64,000 bases of DNA from Thiocapsa imhoffii (lineage in GTDB: Bacteria; Pseudomonadota; Gammaproteobacteria; Chromatiales; Chromatiaceae): the NCBI RefSeq assembly GCF_016583985.1, contig NZ_NRSD01000011.1:81839-145838 (forward strand), in the 5' to 3' direction. The notes under the pieces are model-generated. The model saw nothing but the letters and a program-made list of their open reading frames with translations, did not search any database and was not told where the DNA came from. The position numbers were made by a program, and so were the translations under genes. Positions 19,674-29,664 of the stretch are shown one piece after another; position 1 is the stretch's first letter; each line of letters starts with the position of its first letter.

Positions 19674-20189
19674 GGGCCTCCGGGAGATAGATCGAATGCA
19701 GGTCGCGCCCTCTCAAACCCTGATGAGTGCGATGGACACGAGACGAACCCGAGAGTGTGGCGTGCAGACTGCGCATTGCAAGGATCCGAACTGGATCGGT
19801 CGGATTTCGCCTTCAACACCTCGTCATGGCTAGAAACGAAATATCCCACAGTCCGGGATTCAATTCACGCCCTAACCAGTCCGACCGAGCCTGCGAGCAC
19901 GTTCGCATGAGCGCGCGCTGATGTTCCGCCCCTGGCCAACCTGCGCTCCGATCGATCCGCCGCGGGGACGGTAGCAGGACCAAACCGTCGTTCACACCCC
20001 AGGGTCATCGGGTGAGCAAAACCCGCGGACCTCCTCTACACTAGTGCGAGGGAGGGTCACCAGCATCAGGCCGCCGGGCATTGGCGGCTGCCGTGTGCCA
20101 GCGACCTCGCCAGAGGAGTCGAAACCGAGTCGGTTCAGCCGAGCGGAACAGACTTGGATCAGGACAGCATCGCGGCCAGGCTTCACCCC
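19674..20189. other. 516-bp divergent region between the DUF2868 gene and the debranching enzyme gene
   Basis: This region carries the start signals of both neighbours but no recognisable gene. A TACACT hexamer near 20037 on the plus strand could be a –10, but no –35 stands at the right distance. If the debranching enzyme used the upstream in-frame TTG at 20154 the gap would be 480 bp. I see no hairpin-plus-T terminator or long repeat. Confidence 0.4.
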
Positions 20190-22268
20190 ATGAGTCATGC
20201 CAGATATCAGACCCGCCCCGGCAATCGCGATCAGGGCGGCGCGCGCGCGAGCGAAGACGGCGTCAATTTCTGTGTTTTCTCCCGCTACGCGGAGCAGGTC
20301 GAGCTCCTGCTCTTCGACACCGCCGAGCAAACCGCACCCACTGCCGTCATCCCGCTCGACCCACTGGTGAATCGGACGTTTTTCTTCTGGCATATCTTTG
20401 TCGAGGACCTGCGCGACGGGGTCTACTACAACTGGCGTCTTGGCGGCACCTGCGACACCAAGACGATCGGCTGTCGCATGGACGGCGAGAAGGCCCTCCT
20501 GGACCCCTGGGCAACGACCGTTTCCGACCGTTTGTGGCAGCGTGAGCGCGCCAGTCGTCCGGGCGACAACGTGAGCAGCGCCATCCGAGCGCAGGTCGTG
20601 CGCGACGACTATGATTGGGAAGGCGATACCCCGCTGTTTTTCCCTCTGAACGCCGCGGTTATCTATGAGCTGCATGTTGGCGGTTTCACCCGCTCCGCAA
20701 CGTCCGGGACCGCCGCTCCAGGCACCTTCGGCGCCTTGATCGAGAAAATCCCTTACCTGCAAGAACTCGGGATCACCCATGTCGAGCTGATGCCCGTCAT
20801 GGCCTTCGATGCCCAGGATGTCCCAGCACAAACGGCCGCGATGGGGCTCGAGAACTATTGGGGCTACAGTACCTACAGCTTCTTCGCACCCCATCCGGGC
20901 TATGCGCGCGACCCTAACCGGGCGCGCGATGAGTTCCGTGATCTCGTCAAGATGCTCCATCGAGCGGGCATCGGAGTGATTCTCGATGTGGTCTTCAACC
21001 ACACCGCCGAGGGTGGTGTGGGAGGACCGACGATCGGATTCAGAGGAATCGGTAACGAGGTTTTCTACCATCTCGACTTCGCCGATCGCCGGATCTATCG
21101 CGACTACACCGGCTGCGGCAACACGGTGAACTGCAATCATCCGATCGTGACCCGTTTCCTCATCGATGCCCTGCTCTACTGGGTGCGACAAATGCATGTC
21201 GACGGCTTCCGTTTCGATCTCGCCAGCGCCCTCGCGCGCGGCGAGGACGGCAACCCCGAGTATCATGCGCCGATCCTCTGGGCCACTGAACTTTCGCCCG
21301 CCCTCGGCCGTACGCACCTGATCGCCGAGGCTTGGGATGCGGCGGGTCTCTACCAGGTCGGGGATTTTCCCGGTTTCCGTTGGGCCGAGTGGAACGGTCG
21401 CTATCGCGATGTGATCCGCGGTTTTGTCCGAGGTGATCCCGGGCTGATTGCCGAAGTCGCGACCCGCGTGGCCGGATCGAGCGACATGTACGAAAGCCGG
21501 GGTCGGCTGCCGGCGAACTCGATCAACTTCATCACCTGCCACGACGGTTTCACCCTCTGGGATCTGGTGAGTTACAACAGCAAACACAATCAGGCCAACG
21601 GTGAAGACAACCGTGACGGCCACGACCACAATCTGAGCTGGAACTGCGGCGTCGAAGGGCCCACCGATGATCCAGCCATCCTCGCCCAACGCCGTCGCCA
21701 GGCCCGCAACTTCGTCGCCATCCTGATGCTCAGCCAAGGGGTCCCCATGCTCCGAGCGGGTGACGAGGTGCTGCAAAGCAAGCAAGGCAACAACAACAGC
21801 TACTGCCAGAACAATGCCTTATCCTGGTTCGATTGGACGCAGCTCGAGGCCAACCGGGAGATGCACGATTTCGTGCGCGACATGATCACGTTTCGCCAAG
21901 ACCACCCGACGCTGCATCGCAGTCGTTTCCTCACCGGCGCCCCGACCCGAACGCAACCACTCCCCGATATCTCTTGGCATGGGGTCGGACTCGACCGCCC
22001 CGACTGGGATGATGCGAATGCGCGCACCCTGGCGTTCACCCTGGCCGGATTGACGCCGGCGGAACCCCCGCTCCACATCCTCTTCAACATGGATGCGACG
22101 CCCCTGAGGTTCGCGCTTCCGCAGCTGCCCGGATGGTCTTGGCGGTGCGCCATCGATACCGCTCGGGAGCCCGCGATCATCGCGCCGAGTGCGCCTCGCC
22201 TGCCGCCGGATCAGCCGCTTGAGGTCAGCGCGCGCTCGGTCGTCGTCCTTGAGGGTTGCGAGGCGTAA
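20190..22268 (+). CDS. glgX: Glycogen debranching enzyme GlgX-type (isoamylase family GH13)
   Basis: This enzyme hydrolyses alpha-1,6 branches of glycogen limit dextrins in the cytoplasm. The 692-residue product (ATG 20190; an upstream TTG at 20154 is possible) has an N-terminal CBM48-like domain (about 8–110) and a GH13 barrel with region I DVVFNH (266–271), region II GFRFDLAS (339–346, nucleophile D343), region III IAEAWD (acid E380) and region IV FITCHDG. ENYWGYST and the GEDNRDGHDHNLSWNCG stretch are typical of GlgX/TreX. No other glycogen genes are adjacent; zwf follows 179 bp downstream, which would suit channelling stored glucose into the oxidative pentose phosphate route (inference). 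Confidence 0.93.
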   Translation: MSHARYQTRPGNRDQGGARASEDGVNFCVFSRYAEQVELLLFDTAEQTAPTAVIPLDPLVNRTFFFWHIFVEDLRDGVYYNWRLGGTCDTKTIGCRMDGEKALLDPWATTVSDRLWQRERASRPGDNVSSAIRAQVVRDDYDWEGDTPLFFPLNAAVIYELHVGGFTRSATSGTAAPGTFGALIEKIPYLQELGITHVELMPVMAFDAQDVPAQTAAMGLENYWGYSTYSFFAPHPGYARDPNRARDEFRDLVKMLHRAGIGVILDVVFNHTAEGGVGGPTIGFRGIGNEVFYHLDFADRRIYRDYTGCGNTVNCNHPIVTRFLIDALLYWVRQMHVDGFRFDLASALARGEDGNPEYHAPILWATELSPALGRTHLIAEAWDAAGLYQVGDFPGFRWAEWNGRYRDVIRGFVRGDPGLIAEVATRVAGSSDMYESRGRLPANSINFITCHDGFTLWDLVSYNSKHNQANGEDNRDGHDHNLSWNCGVEGPTDDPAILAQRRRQARNFVAILMLSQGVPMLRAGDEVLQSKQGNNNSYCQNNALSWFDWTQLEANREMHDFVRDMITFRQDHPTLHRSRFLTGAPTRTQPLPDISWHGVGLDRPDWDDANARTLAFTLAGLTPAEPPLHILFNMDATPLRFALPQLPGWSWRCAIDTAREPAIIAPSAPRLPPDQPLEVSARSVVVLEGCEA

Positions 22269-22447
22269 GCCTGACCGACACCCCATGGCCAGCGCTTGAT
22301 GTCACGGGCTGGCCGCGCCGCCACCGCGGCGCCCGCGATGACGACCAGGCATCCGGCAGCGGCCGCCTTGGCCGGAAGCCGGGGCCGGTTTCACGTTACA
22401 ATCACCAACGCATACCCCCATCCAACCGCGACCAGAGGACCGATGCC

Positions 22448-23989
22448 GTGCCCACTCAGCGCCTCACTGCCGAGACGACCCCACCGGCACCGCCGTGTGT
22501 CATGATCATCTTCGGCGCGGGGGGCGATCTGACGAAACGCAAGCTGATTCCGGCACTCTTTCATCTCTGTCATGGGAAGCTGCTCCCCGAGAGCTTCGCG
22601 GTCGTTGGCGTTGACCGTCTTGAGATGGACGATCACGCCTTTCGGGACATGATGGAAAGCGATGTACAAGGCAACCTCGGGGCAGCCTGGGATCCCGCAA
22701 CCTGGGCACGGCTGCGTGAGCGGTTGCACTACATGCAAGGCGACATCAAGGACCAGGGCGCCTATCAGACGCTGTGCGAACGTCTGAGCCAGATCGACGC
22801 CGAACGCGGAACCGACGGGAATTATCTGTTCTATCTCGCTGTTCCACCAATGTTATTTGCCGACATTACGCGCCTACTGGGAGCCGTTGGCCTGACCTCG
22901 GAGGGCGCGAGCGATTGGCGGCGGGTCATCATCGAAAAGCCATTCGGCAGCGATCTCGATAGCGCCAAGGCCCTCAACGGCATGCTTCACGAGACCCTTG
23001 ACGAGGGTCAGATCTATCGCATTGACCACTATCTCGGGAAGGAGACGGTGCAGAACATCATGGTCTTTCGCTTCTCCAACGGCTTCATCGAGCCGCTCTG
23101 GAATCGCCAACACATCGACCATGTACAAATCACGGTGGCCGAATCGGTCGGAGTCGAGCACCGGGGAGCCTACTACGACACCGCCGGTGCACTGCGCGAC
23201 ATGATCCCGAATCATCTGCTGGTGCTGCTCGGCTTTCTGGGGATGGAGCCGCCCAATTCGTTCGAATCCGATGCCGTGCGCGATGAGATCAACAAGGTGC
23301 TCGACGCGGTCCACCCGCTGACCCCGGAGCAGGTTCTGACGAATGCCGTGCGCGGCCAGTACGGCGACGGGGTCATGACCAACGGAGAGCAGGTCTCCGC
23401 CTACCGGCTGTCTCCGGGCGTCGCGGCCGGATCGCGCACCGAAACCTATGCGGCACTGAAGCTGACCCTGGACAACTGGCGCTGGGCTGGCGTGCCCTTT
23501 TATCTGCGCACGGGCAAACGATTGCATGGCCAATACACCGAGGTTGTCATCCAGTTCAAGCGTGCCCCAACGATCATGTTCAAGGATGCCGATACCGCCC
23601 AGATGAGCCCGGACATGTTGGTCTTGCGGATTCAGCCCAACGAGGGCATTCAGATGAGCTTTGGGGCAAAGATCCCCGGACCGCGAATGCGGGTGGGCAC
23701 CGTCAATATGGACTTCTGCTATGCCGACTATTTCGGCAATGCACCCGCCACCGGATACGAAACCCTCATCTATGACTGCATGAACGGCGATGCGACCCTA
23801 TTCAAGCATGCCGAAACCGTGGAGAAGGGCTGGGAGATCGTCGAATCCGTGCAAGACGTGTGGTCGGCCCTACCGGCGCGCGATTTTCCCAACTATGCCG
23901 CCGGCAGTTGGGGCCCCCCGGGTGCCGACGACCTGCTCAAGAACGACGGGCGCCATTGGCGACGGATCCGCTCGTCCGAGACGAGCTGA
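22448..23989 (+). CDS. zwf: Glucose-6-phosphate 1-dehydrogenase
   Basis: Zwf oxidises glucose-6-phosphate to 6-phosphogluconolactone, reducing NADP+. I place the start at a GTG (22448) with AGAGGA about 9 nt upstream, giving 513 residues, the normal size. The longer frame from 22256 has a low-quality N-terminus. The nucleotide-binding motif reads GAGGDLTKRK (23–32), where most homologues have GASGDL. IEKPFG and the active-site RIDHYLGKE (about 191–199) are intact, and the C-terminal beta domain is complete. pgl and edd do not follow, so zwf is not in the common zwf–pgl–eda operon. Confidence 0.95.
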   Translation: MPTQRLTAETTPPAPPCVMIIFGAGGDLTKRKLIPALFHLCHGKLLPESFAVVGVDRLEMDDHAFRDMMESDVQGNLGAAWDPATWARLRERLHYMQGDIKDQGAYQTLCERLSQIDAERGTDGNYLFYLAVPPMLFADITRLLGAVGLTSEGASDWRRVIIEKPFGSDLDSAKALNGMLHETLDEGQIYRIDHYLGKETVQNIMVFRFSNGFIEPLWNRQHIDHVQITVAESVGVEHRGAYYDTAGALRDMIPNHLLVLLGFLGMEPPNSFESDAVRDEINKVLDAVHPLTPEQVLTNAVRGQYGDGVMTNGEQVSAYRLSPGVAAGSRTETYAALKLTLDNWRWAGVPFYLRTGKRLHGQYTEVVIQFKRAPTIMFKDADTAQMSPDMLVLRIQPNEGIQMSFGAKIPGPRMRVGTVNMDFCYADYFGNAPATGYETLIYDCMNGDATLFKHAETVEKGWEIVESVQDVWSALPARDFPNYAAGSWGPPGADDLLKNDGRHWRRIRSSETS

Positions 23990-24065
23990 ACAGGCCTGCT
24001 CGCCATCCGGGCAAGGGCGATCGAGCCCTGCTGACGTGGATGAAACGACCGCCGCGGATGACCTC

Positions 24066-24251
24066 ATGAACGGTTTAGAAGACCACGACGACCTCTGTCC
24101 TTGGTGTCATGCTCCCATCGCGCTCGCGATCGATTTGAGTGCCGGCGCGCAGACCTATGTCGAGGACTGCCACGTCTGTTGTGCCCCCATTGTCGTCCAG
24201 GTCACCCTGGACCCTGAGTATGGCGTGACCTTAATCCGCGAGGGCGACTGA
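24066..24251 (+). CDS. CPXCG-motif cysteine-rich mini-protein
   Basis: The 61-residue product begins MNGLEDHDD and has two cysteine pairs, CPWC (11–14) and CHVCC (35–39), arranged as in small zinc-ribbon proteins of the CPXCG family. The core between the pairs is beta-rich and acidic. Many proteobacteria carry such proteins; their role is unknown, with zinc binding the main inference. It starts 77 bp after zwf, probably in the same transcript. A much longer in-frame reading beginning at 23790 overlaps zwf in another frame and is not used. Confidence 0.75.
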   Translation: MNGLEDHDDLCPWCHAPIALAIDLSAGAQTYVEDCHVCCAPIVVQVTLDPEYGVTLIREGD

Positions 24252-24670
24252 CACGCGCGGCATCCATGTCGAGCGCCGGGCGCACTGCCACGGACCGCTC
24301 TGCGCGTCAGGAACACGCCGGAGCCAAGTCGACGCCAGACCGGCCGCCGCCATCGCCTATTCCAACCCCGCCCTGAGCGACACCCGGTCTTGCATCTTCA
24401 GCTCAGCTTGGGTGAAATGCGACTCCGAACAGGGGCGTGGTCTAACTCAATGCGCGTGAGGACGTGACCCCGCAGCCACGACGTCTGATGGGATCCCGGG
24501 TCAGGTCTCCTGCCGCTCCAATACTTGACCTCCATCACGCTATCGGCGCGGTTTCTCCGCGGCTTGACTCGAGCTGGCACTGTGATCCCGCGCTGGTCAT
24601 GATCCGTCCCGCCAGGAGGCCCGGTGACCCTGCGGCGGGCGGACCTGACGAAGGCGGGTGAGGAATTCGT
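24252..24670. other. 419-bp region upstream of the ABC exporter genes
   Basis: Two TTGAC-type hexamers occur on the plus strand (near 24524 and 24562), but neither has a convincing –10 at 16–18 nt. GGTGAGG about 9 nt before 24671 is the SD of the ATPase gene. I see no open frame with protein-like composition and no tRNA. Confidence 0.35.
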
Positions 24671-25609
24671 ATGATCGAAGTACGTGAACTGAGTCGCTGC
24701 TACGGCGACCTCAAAGCGGTGCAGGCGGTCTCCTTCAACATTGCACGCGGGGAGATCGTCGGCTTGCTCGGGCACAATGGTGCCGGCAAAACCACCATCA
24801 TGAAGATGCTCACGGGTTACTTAGAACCGAGCAGCGGCGAGATTCGCATCGATGGGCTTGACATCGCCGAGCGGCGTCGTGAGGCACAACGGCGCATTGG
24901 CTACCTGCCCGAGAACTGCCCGCTCTACCCGGAGATGCAGGTCGTGGACTATCTGAACTATCAGGCCACCCTGCATGGCCTCGCGCCGGCGCGGCGCGCG
25001 GCGGCCATCCGCCGCGCCATCGAGCGGACGGATCTCCGCCCCAAGGCGACCGCCCTCATCGGGACCCTGTCACGCGGCTATCGCCAACGCGTCGGCGTTG
25101 CCCAGGCGATCCTTCACGAACCCGCCTTCCTGATCCTCGACGAACCCACCAACGGGCTCGATCCAGGACAGATCCAGCAGATGCGTGCGCTGGTGCGTGA
25201 ACTCGCCAAGGAGGCGACCCTCATCATCTCGACCCATGTGCTGCAAGAGGTCGAGGCCGTCTGCACCCGGGTGCTGATCATGCGTGGTGGCGAATTGGCC
25301 TTGGACAGTGCCTTGAATGCGATCGGCCGCCCCCGACGACTGTTGGTGACCCTGGCGGCGGACACCGAGGCCGCCCGCTCGGTGCTGGGCGCATTACCAA
25401 CCGTCACCCACATCGAGGTGCTGGCGGGCGATGGCAACCTGTGCGACCTAGCCCTGAGTGCCGAGGATCCCCATGCGCTCGCACCCGTGGTGGCGAGCAC
25501 GGCCGCCGAGCACGCTTGGAGCCTCCACCGCCTCAGCCCCGAGCGACGCGATCTCGAAGATCTGTTTGGGGCCGTGACACTGGAGACCATGGAGACACAT
25601 CATGCGTGA
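24671..25609 (+). CDS. ABC transporter ATP-binding protein, GldA type
   Basis: This 312-residue ATPase is the motor of an ABC-2 exporter. It shows Walker A GHNGAGKTT (34–42), a Q-loop region LPENCPLYPEMQV, the signature as LSRGYRQRVG (family-typical variant of LSGGQ), Walker B FLILDEPTNGLDP and the H-loop ISTHVLQE. The C-terminal about 80 residues form the accessory domain of GldA-like ATPases. Its stop overlaps the next gene by 8 nt (25602–25609), so the two are co-translated. In Bacteroidetes the homologous GldAFG complex is needed for gliding; in proteobacteria the substrate is not known, and I do not assign one. Confidence 0.92.
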   Translation: MIEVRELSRCYGDLKAVQAVSFNIARGEIVGLLGHNGAGKTTIMKMLTGYLEPSSGEIRIDGLDIAERRREAQRRIGYLPENCPLYPEMQVVDYLNYQATLHGLAPARRAAAIRRAIERTDLRPKATALIGTLSRGYRQRVGVAQAILHEPAFLILDEPTNGLDPGQIQQMRALVRELAKEATLIISTHVLQEVEAVCTRVLIMRGGELALDSALNAIGRPRRLLVTLAADTEAARSVLGALPTVTHIEVLAGDGNLCDLALSAEDPHALAPVVASTAAEHAWSLHRLSPERRDLEDLFGAVTLETMETHHA

Positions 25610-28502
25610 GATCCTGCGCGTGACCGGTCGTGAACTTGGGGCCTTCTTCGGCTCCCCGGTCGCCTATCTCTTCATCGGCGCCTTTCTAGCGGCCTCCCTA
25701 TTCGTCTTCTTCTGGGTCGATGCCTTCTTCGCCCGCAACATCGCCGATGTTCGCCCCCTCTTCGACTGGATGCCGCTGCTGCTGATCTTTTTGTCCGCGG
25801 CCCTGACGATGCGGCTCTGGAGCGAAGAGCGACGTTCGGGGACTCTGGAGACACTGCTGACCCTGCCGGTCCCGACCCTGCACCTGGTCATCGGGAAATT
25901 TCTTGCCGCCTTGGCGCTGGTCGCCATCGCACTGGCCTTGACCCTGCCCTTACCGCTCACGGTGTCGCTGCTGGGCCCGATCGACTGGGGCCCGGTGTTT
26001 GGTGCCTACCTTGCGACCCTGTTGCTCGCCGCCGCCTACGTGGCGATTGGTCTGTTCGTCTCCGCGCGTACCGACAACCCCATCGTCGCCTTAATCGGGA
26101 CGACCCTGCTCGGCGCCACGCTCTATCTGATCGGCACCCCCGCCTTGACCAACCTGGTGGGTCATGGCGGGGGCGAGGTGCTGCGCCTGATCGGCAGTGG
26201 CGCGCGTTTTGAGTCCATCACCCGCGGTGTTATCGATCTGCGTGATCTCTACTACTACCTGAGCATCGTCGGGGTGTTTCTAGCCCTGACGCTCTACAGT
26301 CTCGAACGACTGCGCTGGGCCGAGCCGACCGCAAACCCACGGCGGCACCGGCGTTGGACGCTGATCACGGCCCTGGCCGCCGCCAATCTGTTGGCGGCCA
26401 ACCTCTGGCTGCATGCGGCCGGACAGGCACGCATGGATCTGACCGAGGGACGCATCTACTCGATTTCCGATCCGACCCGGCACTATCTCGGGCAACTCCA
26501 GGAACCGCTCCTGATTCGCGGCTATTTCAGCGCGGAAACCCACCCGCTCCTAGCCCCATTGGTGCCACAGCTCCGGGACCTACTGCGGGAGTATCAGCTC
26601 GCGGGCGACGGACGGGTGCGGGTCGAGTTCGTCGATCCACTGCGTTCACCGGAGCTTGAACGCGAAGCCGGCGAGCAGTATGGCATTCGCCCGGTCGCCT
26701 TCCAGACCGCGTCGAAGTACCAGGCCTCGGTGGTCAACTCCTACTTCGATCTGCTCATCCAATACGGTGATGAGTACGAAACGCTCGGTTTCCAGGACTT
26801 GATCGACGTGAAGGCCCGGGGCGAAACCGATCTCGATGTTCGCTTGCGCAATCCGGAGTACGACATCACGCGCACCATTCGCAAAGTGCTCCAGGGCTAC
26901 CAGGGCGGCGGCGATCTCTTTGGCAATCTGAATGATCCGGTGTCCTTCCGTGGCTACATCTCCGCCGCGCGTCATCTCCCTGAACCGCTGCAAGAACTGC
27001 GTGCCGAGCTCGAAGCGGTCTTGAGCGACCTCGCGGCGGACGCGGATGGTCGGTTCGGTTTCCAGCTCGAGGATCCCGCCGAGGGGGACGGCAGCCTGGC
27101 GCAAACCATTGCCGAACAGTACGGCTTCGAGCCGCTCGTGATCAGTCTGTTGGATCCCACGCCCTTTTACTTCTACATGTTGCTCGAGTCGGGTGAACAG
27201 GTCGTGCCGGTACCGCTCCCCGAGGCACTGGATCGCGCGGGTCTGACCCGCGCCCTTGAGGCCGCGATCAAACGCTTGACGCCAGGGGTTTTGAGGACCA
27301 TTGCATTGCATGCGCCGCCCTCGATCCCGCCCGTTTTCGGCGACGTCAGCTCCAGTGCCGGATACAGTCTGTTGCAAGAAAGTCTGCGCGATGGCTTTCG
27401 TCTCCTGGAGACGGATCTGACATCGGGCCAGGTCCCCGAGGAGGCTGATCTCCTGCTGGTCGTCGATCCCCGCGGCTTCGATGAGCGTCAACAATTCGCG
27501 ATCGATCAGTTCCTGATGCAGGGCGGCACCGTCATCCTGGCCGCGAGCAGCTTCGATCTCAACCTGAATGCCAATGCCATCGAGGCCCGCGCCGCGCCGA
27601 CCGGACTCGAGGATTGGCTCAGCCATCAGGGCCTGACGCTCGCACCGACCCTGGTGCTCGATCCTAAGAACACCCCCTTCCCCATCCCAGTCCAGCGGGA
27701 TCTCGGCGGCTTTCTCGTCGAGGAGATCCAGACCCTTGATTATCTGTATTTTCCGGATGTCCGTACGGATGGTCTGGCCACGGACTCGCCGATCACAGCC
27801 ACCCTCGGGCAGATCACCATGAACTGGGTCTCGCCGATCCAGGTGGACCCCCAGGCCAACGCGGAGCGGCGCGTGATCGAGCTCATCAGGAGTTCACCAG
27901 AGGCCTGGAGCAGCGCGTCCGAGAATGTGCAACCCGACTTCCAGACTTACGGTGGATTGGGTTTCCCGCGGGGCGCGGAGCGCGGCCGACAACTGCTGGG
28001 GGTCGCTCTGGAGGGACGCTTTCAATCCGCCTTTGCCGGGCGTCCCTCGCCACTCCTCGAGCCCGTTCGGGAGAGGGCTTCCGACCTCGACGAGGAGCCG
28101 GACGCGCCGACGGCCCCGGTGCTCTCGACGGTGATCGAGAATTCTCCATCCTCGGCACGCTTGATCCTGATCGGCTCCTCGACCTTTCTCTCCGACACCG
28201 CGATCAGCCTCGCCACGGAGGCCACCCAAAACCGCTATCTCAAACCGCTCGAGCTGATTCAGAACGCGGTCGAGACCGCGCTTGAGGACCAGGGGCTGCT
28301 CACACTGCGCGGCCGGGGTCAGTTTAGCCGTCTGCTCGAACCGCTTGGGCGTGAGGGGCGCATTCTCTGGGAGGCCCTGAATTATCTCCTTGCGTTCGCC
28401 GGTCTGGCACTGGTCTTCTGGATCTATCGACAGATGCGCCGCCGCCATGATCAAGCCAATGCCAAGCTTCTCATTGATCTCAAGGGCACGGGAGGGCGTT
28501 GA
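25602..28502 (+). CDS. ABC-2 permease fused to GldG-type auxiliary domain
   Basis: The 966-residue protein joins what are GldF and GldG in gliding bacteria. Residues 1–240 form the ABC-2 permease with six predicted membrane spans. A further span at about 250–270 leads into a large extracytoplasmic domain (about 275–910) of the GldG/ABC-type uncharacterised family, with the marker DLTEGRIYSIS near 281–291. A last transmembrane helix (about 928–947, ALNYLLAFAGLALVFWIY) is followed by a basic tail (RQMRRRH). It overlaps the ATPase gene by 8 nt and is 3 bp from the DUF4340 gene. Both halves are complete, so the fusion looks functional and is not a frameshift product. Confidence 0.9.
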   Translation: MREILRVTGRELGAFFGSPVAYLFIGAFLAASLFVFFWVDAFFARNIADVRPLFDWMPLLLIFLSAALTMRLWSEERRSGTLETLLTLPVPTLHLVIGKFLAALALVAIALALTLPLPLTVSLLGPIDWGPVFGAYLATLLLAAAYVAIGLFVSARTDNPIVALIGTTLLGATLYLIGTPALTNLVGHGGGEVLRLIGSGARFESITRGVIDLRDLYYYLSIVGVFLALTLYSLERLRWAEPTANPRRHRRWTLITALAAANLLAANLWLHAAGQARMDLTEGRIYSISDPTRHYLGQLQEPLLIRGYFSAETHPLLAPLVPQLRDLLREYQLAGDGRVRVEFVDPLRSPELEREAGEQYGIRPVAFQTASKYQASVVNSYFDLLIQYGDEYETLGFQDLIDVKARGETDLDVRLRNPEYDITRTIRKVLQGYQGGGDLFGNLNDPVSFRGYISAARHLPEPLQELRAELEAVLSDLAADADGRFGFQLEDPAEGDGSLAQTIAEQYGFEPLVISLLDPTPFYFYMLLESGEQVVPVPLPEALDRAGLTRALEAAIKRLTPGVLRTIALHAPPSIPPVFGDVSSSAGYSLLQESLRDGFRLLETDLTSGQVPEEADLLLVVDPRGFDERQQFAIDQFLMQGGTVILAASSFDLNLNANAIEARAAPTGLEDWLSHQGLTLAPTLVLDPKNTPFPIPVQRDLGGFLVEEIQTLDYLYFPDVRTDGLATDSPITATLGQITMNWVSPIQVDPQANAERRVIELIRSSPEAWSSASENVQPDFQTYGGLGFPRGAERGRQLLGVALEGRFQSAFAGRPSPLLEPVRERASDLDEEPDAPTAPVLSTVIENSPSSARLILIGSSTFLSDTAISLATEATQNRYLKPLELIQNAVETALEDQGLLTLRGRGQFSRLLEPLGREGRILWEALNYLLAFAGLALVFWIYRQMRRRHDQANAKLLIDLKGTGGR

Positions 28503-28505
28503 AGG

Positions 28506-29603
28506 ATGAGCGAGACACCAACGAGCAATCCATCCGTTGCCGAACTCAGTTGGCATCAGGATCTTCGCACGCCCATCGTGCTGGGTTTGGGGGTGTTGCT
28601 CATCCTCCAACTGCTGATCGCACTGGGTCTGAGCCTCACCGGAAGCCGCAGCCTCGCCCCGATGGCAATCGACACGCCCCTGTTCGAATTCAGACCACTG
28701 GAGGTCGAACGCGTGATCCTCACCAGCGGCGACGGAGCCGAACAACTCACGCTCAGCCGCACCCATGACACCTGGGTGCTCGCGAACCTCGCCGAGTTCC
28801 CCATTCAGGCCGCCAAGGTTGATCAGTTGATCGAGGACGTGCTCGCGCTGCGCAAACCGCCCCCCATCGCCGGGAGCGAAGACGCACGGAAACGCTTCAA
28901 GGTCGCTGACACTTCGTTCGATCGGCGCCTCTCGATCGAGGGCAAAACAGGACCGCTCGCTGAGTTGATCGTGGGCGATTCACCCGGCTTTCGACGCGTC
29001 TTTGCCCGCCCGCCGGGTGACCCAGGTGTCTATGATCTGCAGCTCGCATCATCGAGCCTGTCACCACGCCGGGATGATTGGATCGAACTCGGGCTCTTGC
29101 GTCTCGAGGCTGGCGAGATCAGTGCGGTGTCGATTGATGAGATGCGGCTCGTGCGTGCCGACGATGGGCAGTGGTCACTCAGCGAGTTCGATCAGGCGGT
29201 TGATCAAGAGGCGGTTCAGGCGCTGATTCAACGCCTGGCCAACCTGAGCTATCGCGGTGTCCTCGGCATTGAGGAGGAGGCCGCGTTTGGCCAAGCGTCG
29301 CCCGTGTTGAGCATTAACATCGAGCTCGCTGACGGTTCAGCACGCCACTACCGCATCTCCCAAGCCGTCGAGAGTCCGGATTTTGTCCTGAAAGACACCA
29401 CCCGTCCCTGGTACTTCAAGGTCTCCACGATCGATCTCGGCGAACTCTTGGAAACAAGCCTCGAGGACTTGGTCGAACCCACCGAGTTCGACGAGGATCC
29501 GAGCAGTGCGGAGCCGGCATCGCCCGCGGCCACACTCGAGCCCGCTCCTGTAGGGAACGAGCCCGACGGAGAGGATGCGATGACGGTGCCCACGCATCCG
29601 TGA
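28506..29603 (+). CDS. DUF4340 domain protein, partner of the Gld-type exporter
   Basis: The 365-residue protein has one N-terminal membrane anchor (about 22–46) and an extracytoplasmic region containing the DUF4340 fold, seen as repeated strands such as VERVILTSGDGAEQLTLSR and the segment WVLANLAEFPIQAAKVDQL. The C-terminal about 45 residues are acidic and Pro-rich (EFDEDPSSAEPASP). DUF4340 genes regularly follow GldG-type genes, so it is most likely the third part of the exporter. It starts 3 bp after the permease gene and converges on hom. A weak GC hairpin (29606–29619) just after the stop lacks a real T-run. Confidence 0.88.
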   Translation: MSETPTSNPSVAELSWHQDLRTPIVLGLGVLLILQLLIALGLSLTGSRSLAPMAIDTPLFEFRPLEVERVILTSGDGAEQLTLSRTHDTWVLANLAEFPIQAAKVDQLIEDVLALRKPPPIAGSEDARKRFKVADTSFDRRLSIEGKTGPLAELIVGDSPGFRRVFARPPGDPGVYDLQLASSSLSPRRDDWIELGLLRLEAGEISAVSIDEMRLVRADDGQWSLSEFDQAVDQEAVQALIQRLANLSYRGVLGIEEEAAFGQASPVLSINIELADGSARHYRISQAVESPDFVLKDTTRPWYFKVSTIDLGELLETSLEDLVEPTEFDEDPSSAEPASPAATLEPAPVGNEPDGEDAMTVPTHP

Positions 29604-29664
29604 TGGGCGGCGGGCCGCCTACTGTCTCTTCACGATCAGCGGGCGGCGACGAGGTCCGCGTGCG

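Noticed and set aside
19992..21785. 597-codon open frame antisense to the debranching enzyme
   Set aside because: It mirrors the real gene in a high-GC region, has no recognisable domain and no SD; the opposite strand encodes a clear GH13 enzyme.
29606..29619. Hairpin GGCGG/CCGCC after the DUF4340 gene
   Set aside because: The stem is only 5 bp and the following sequence is mixed rather than a T-run.
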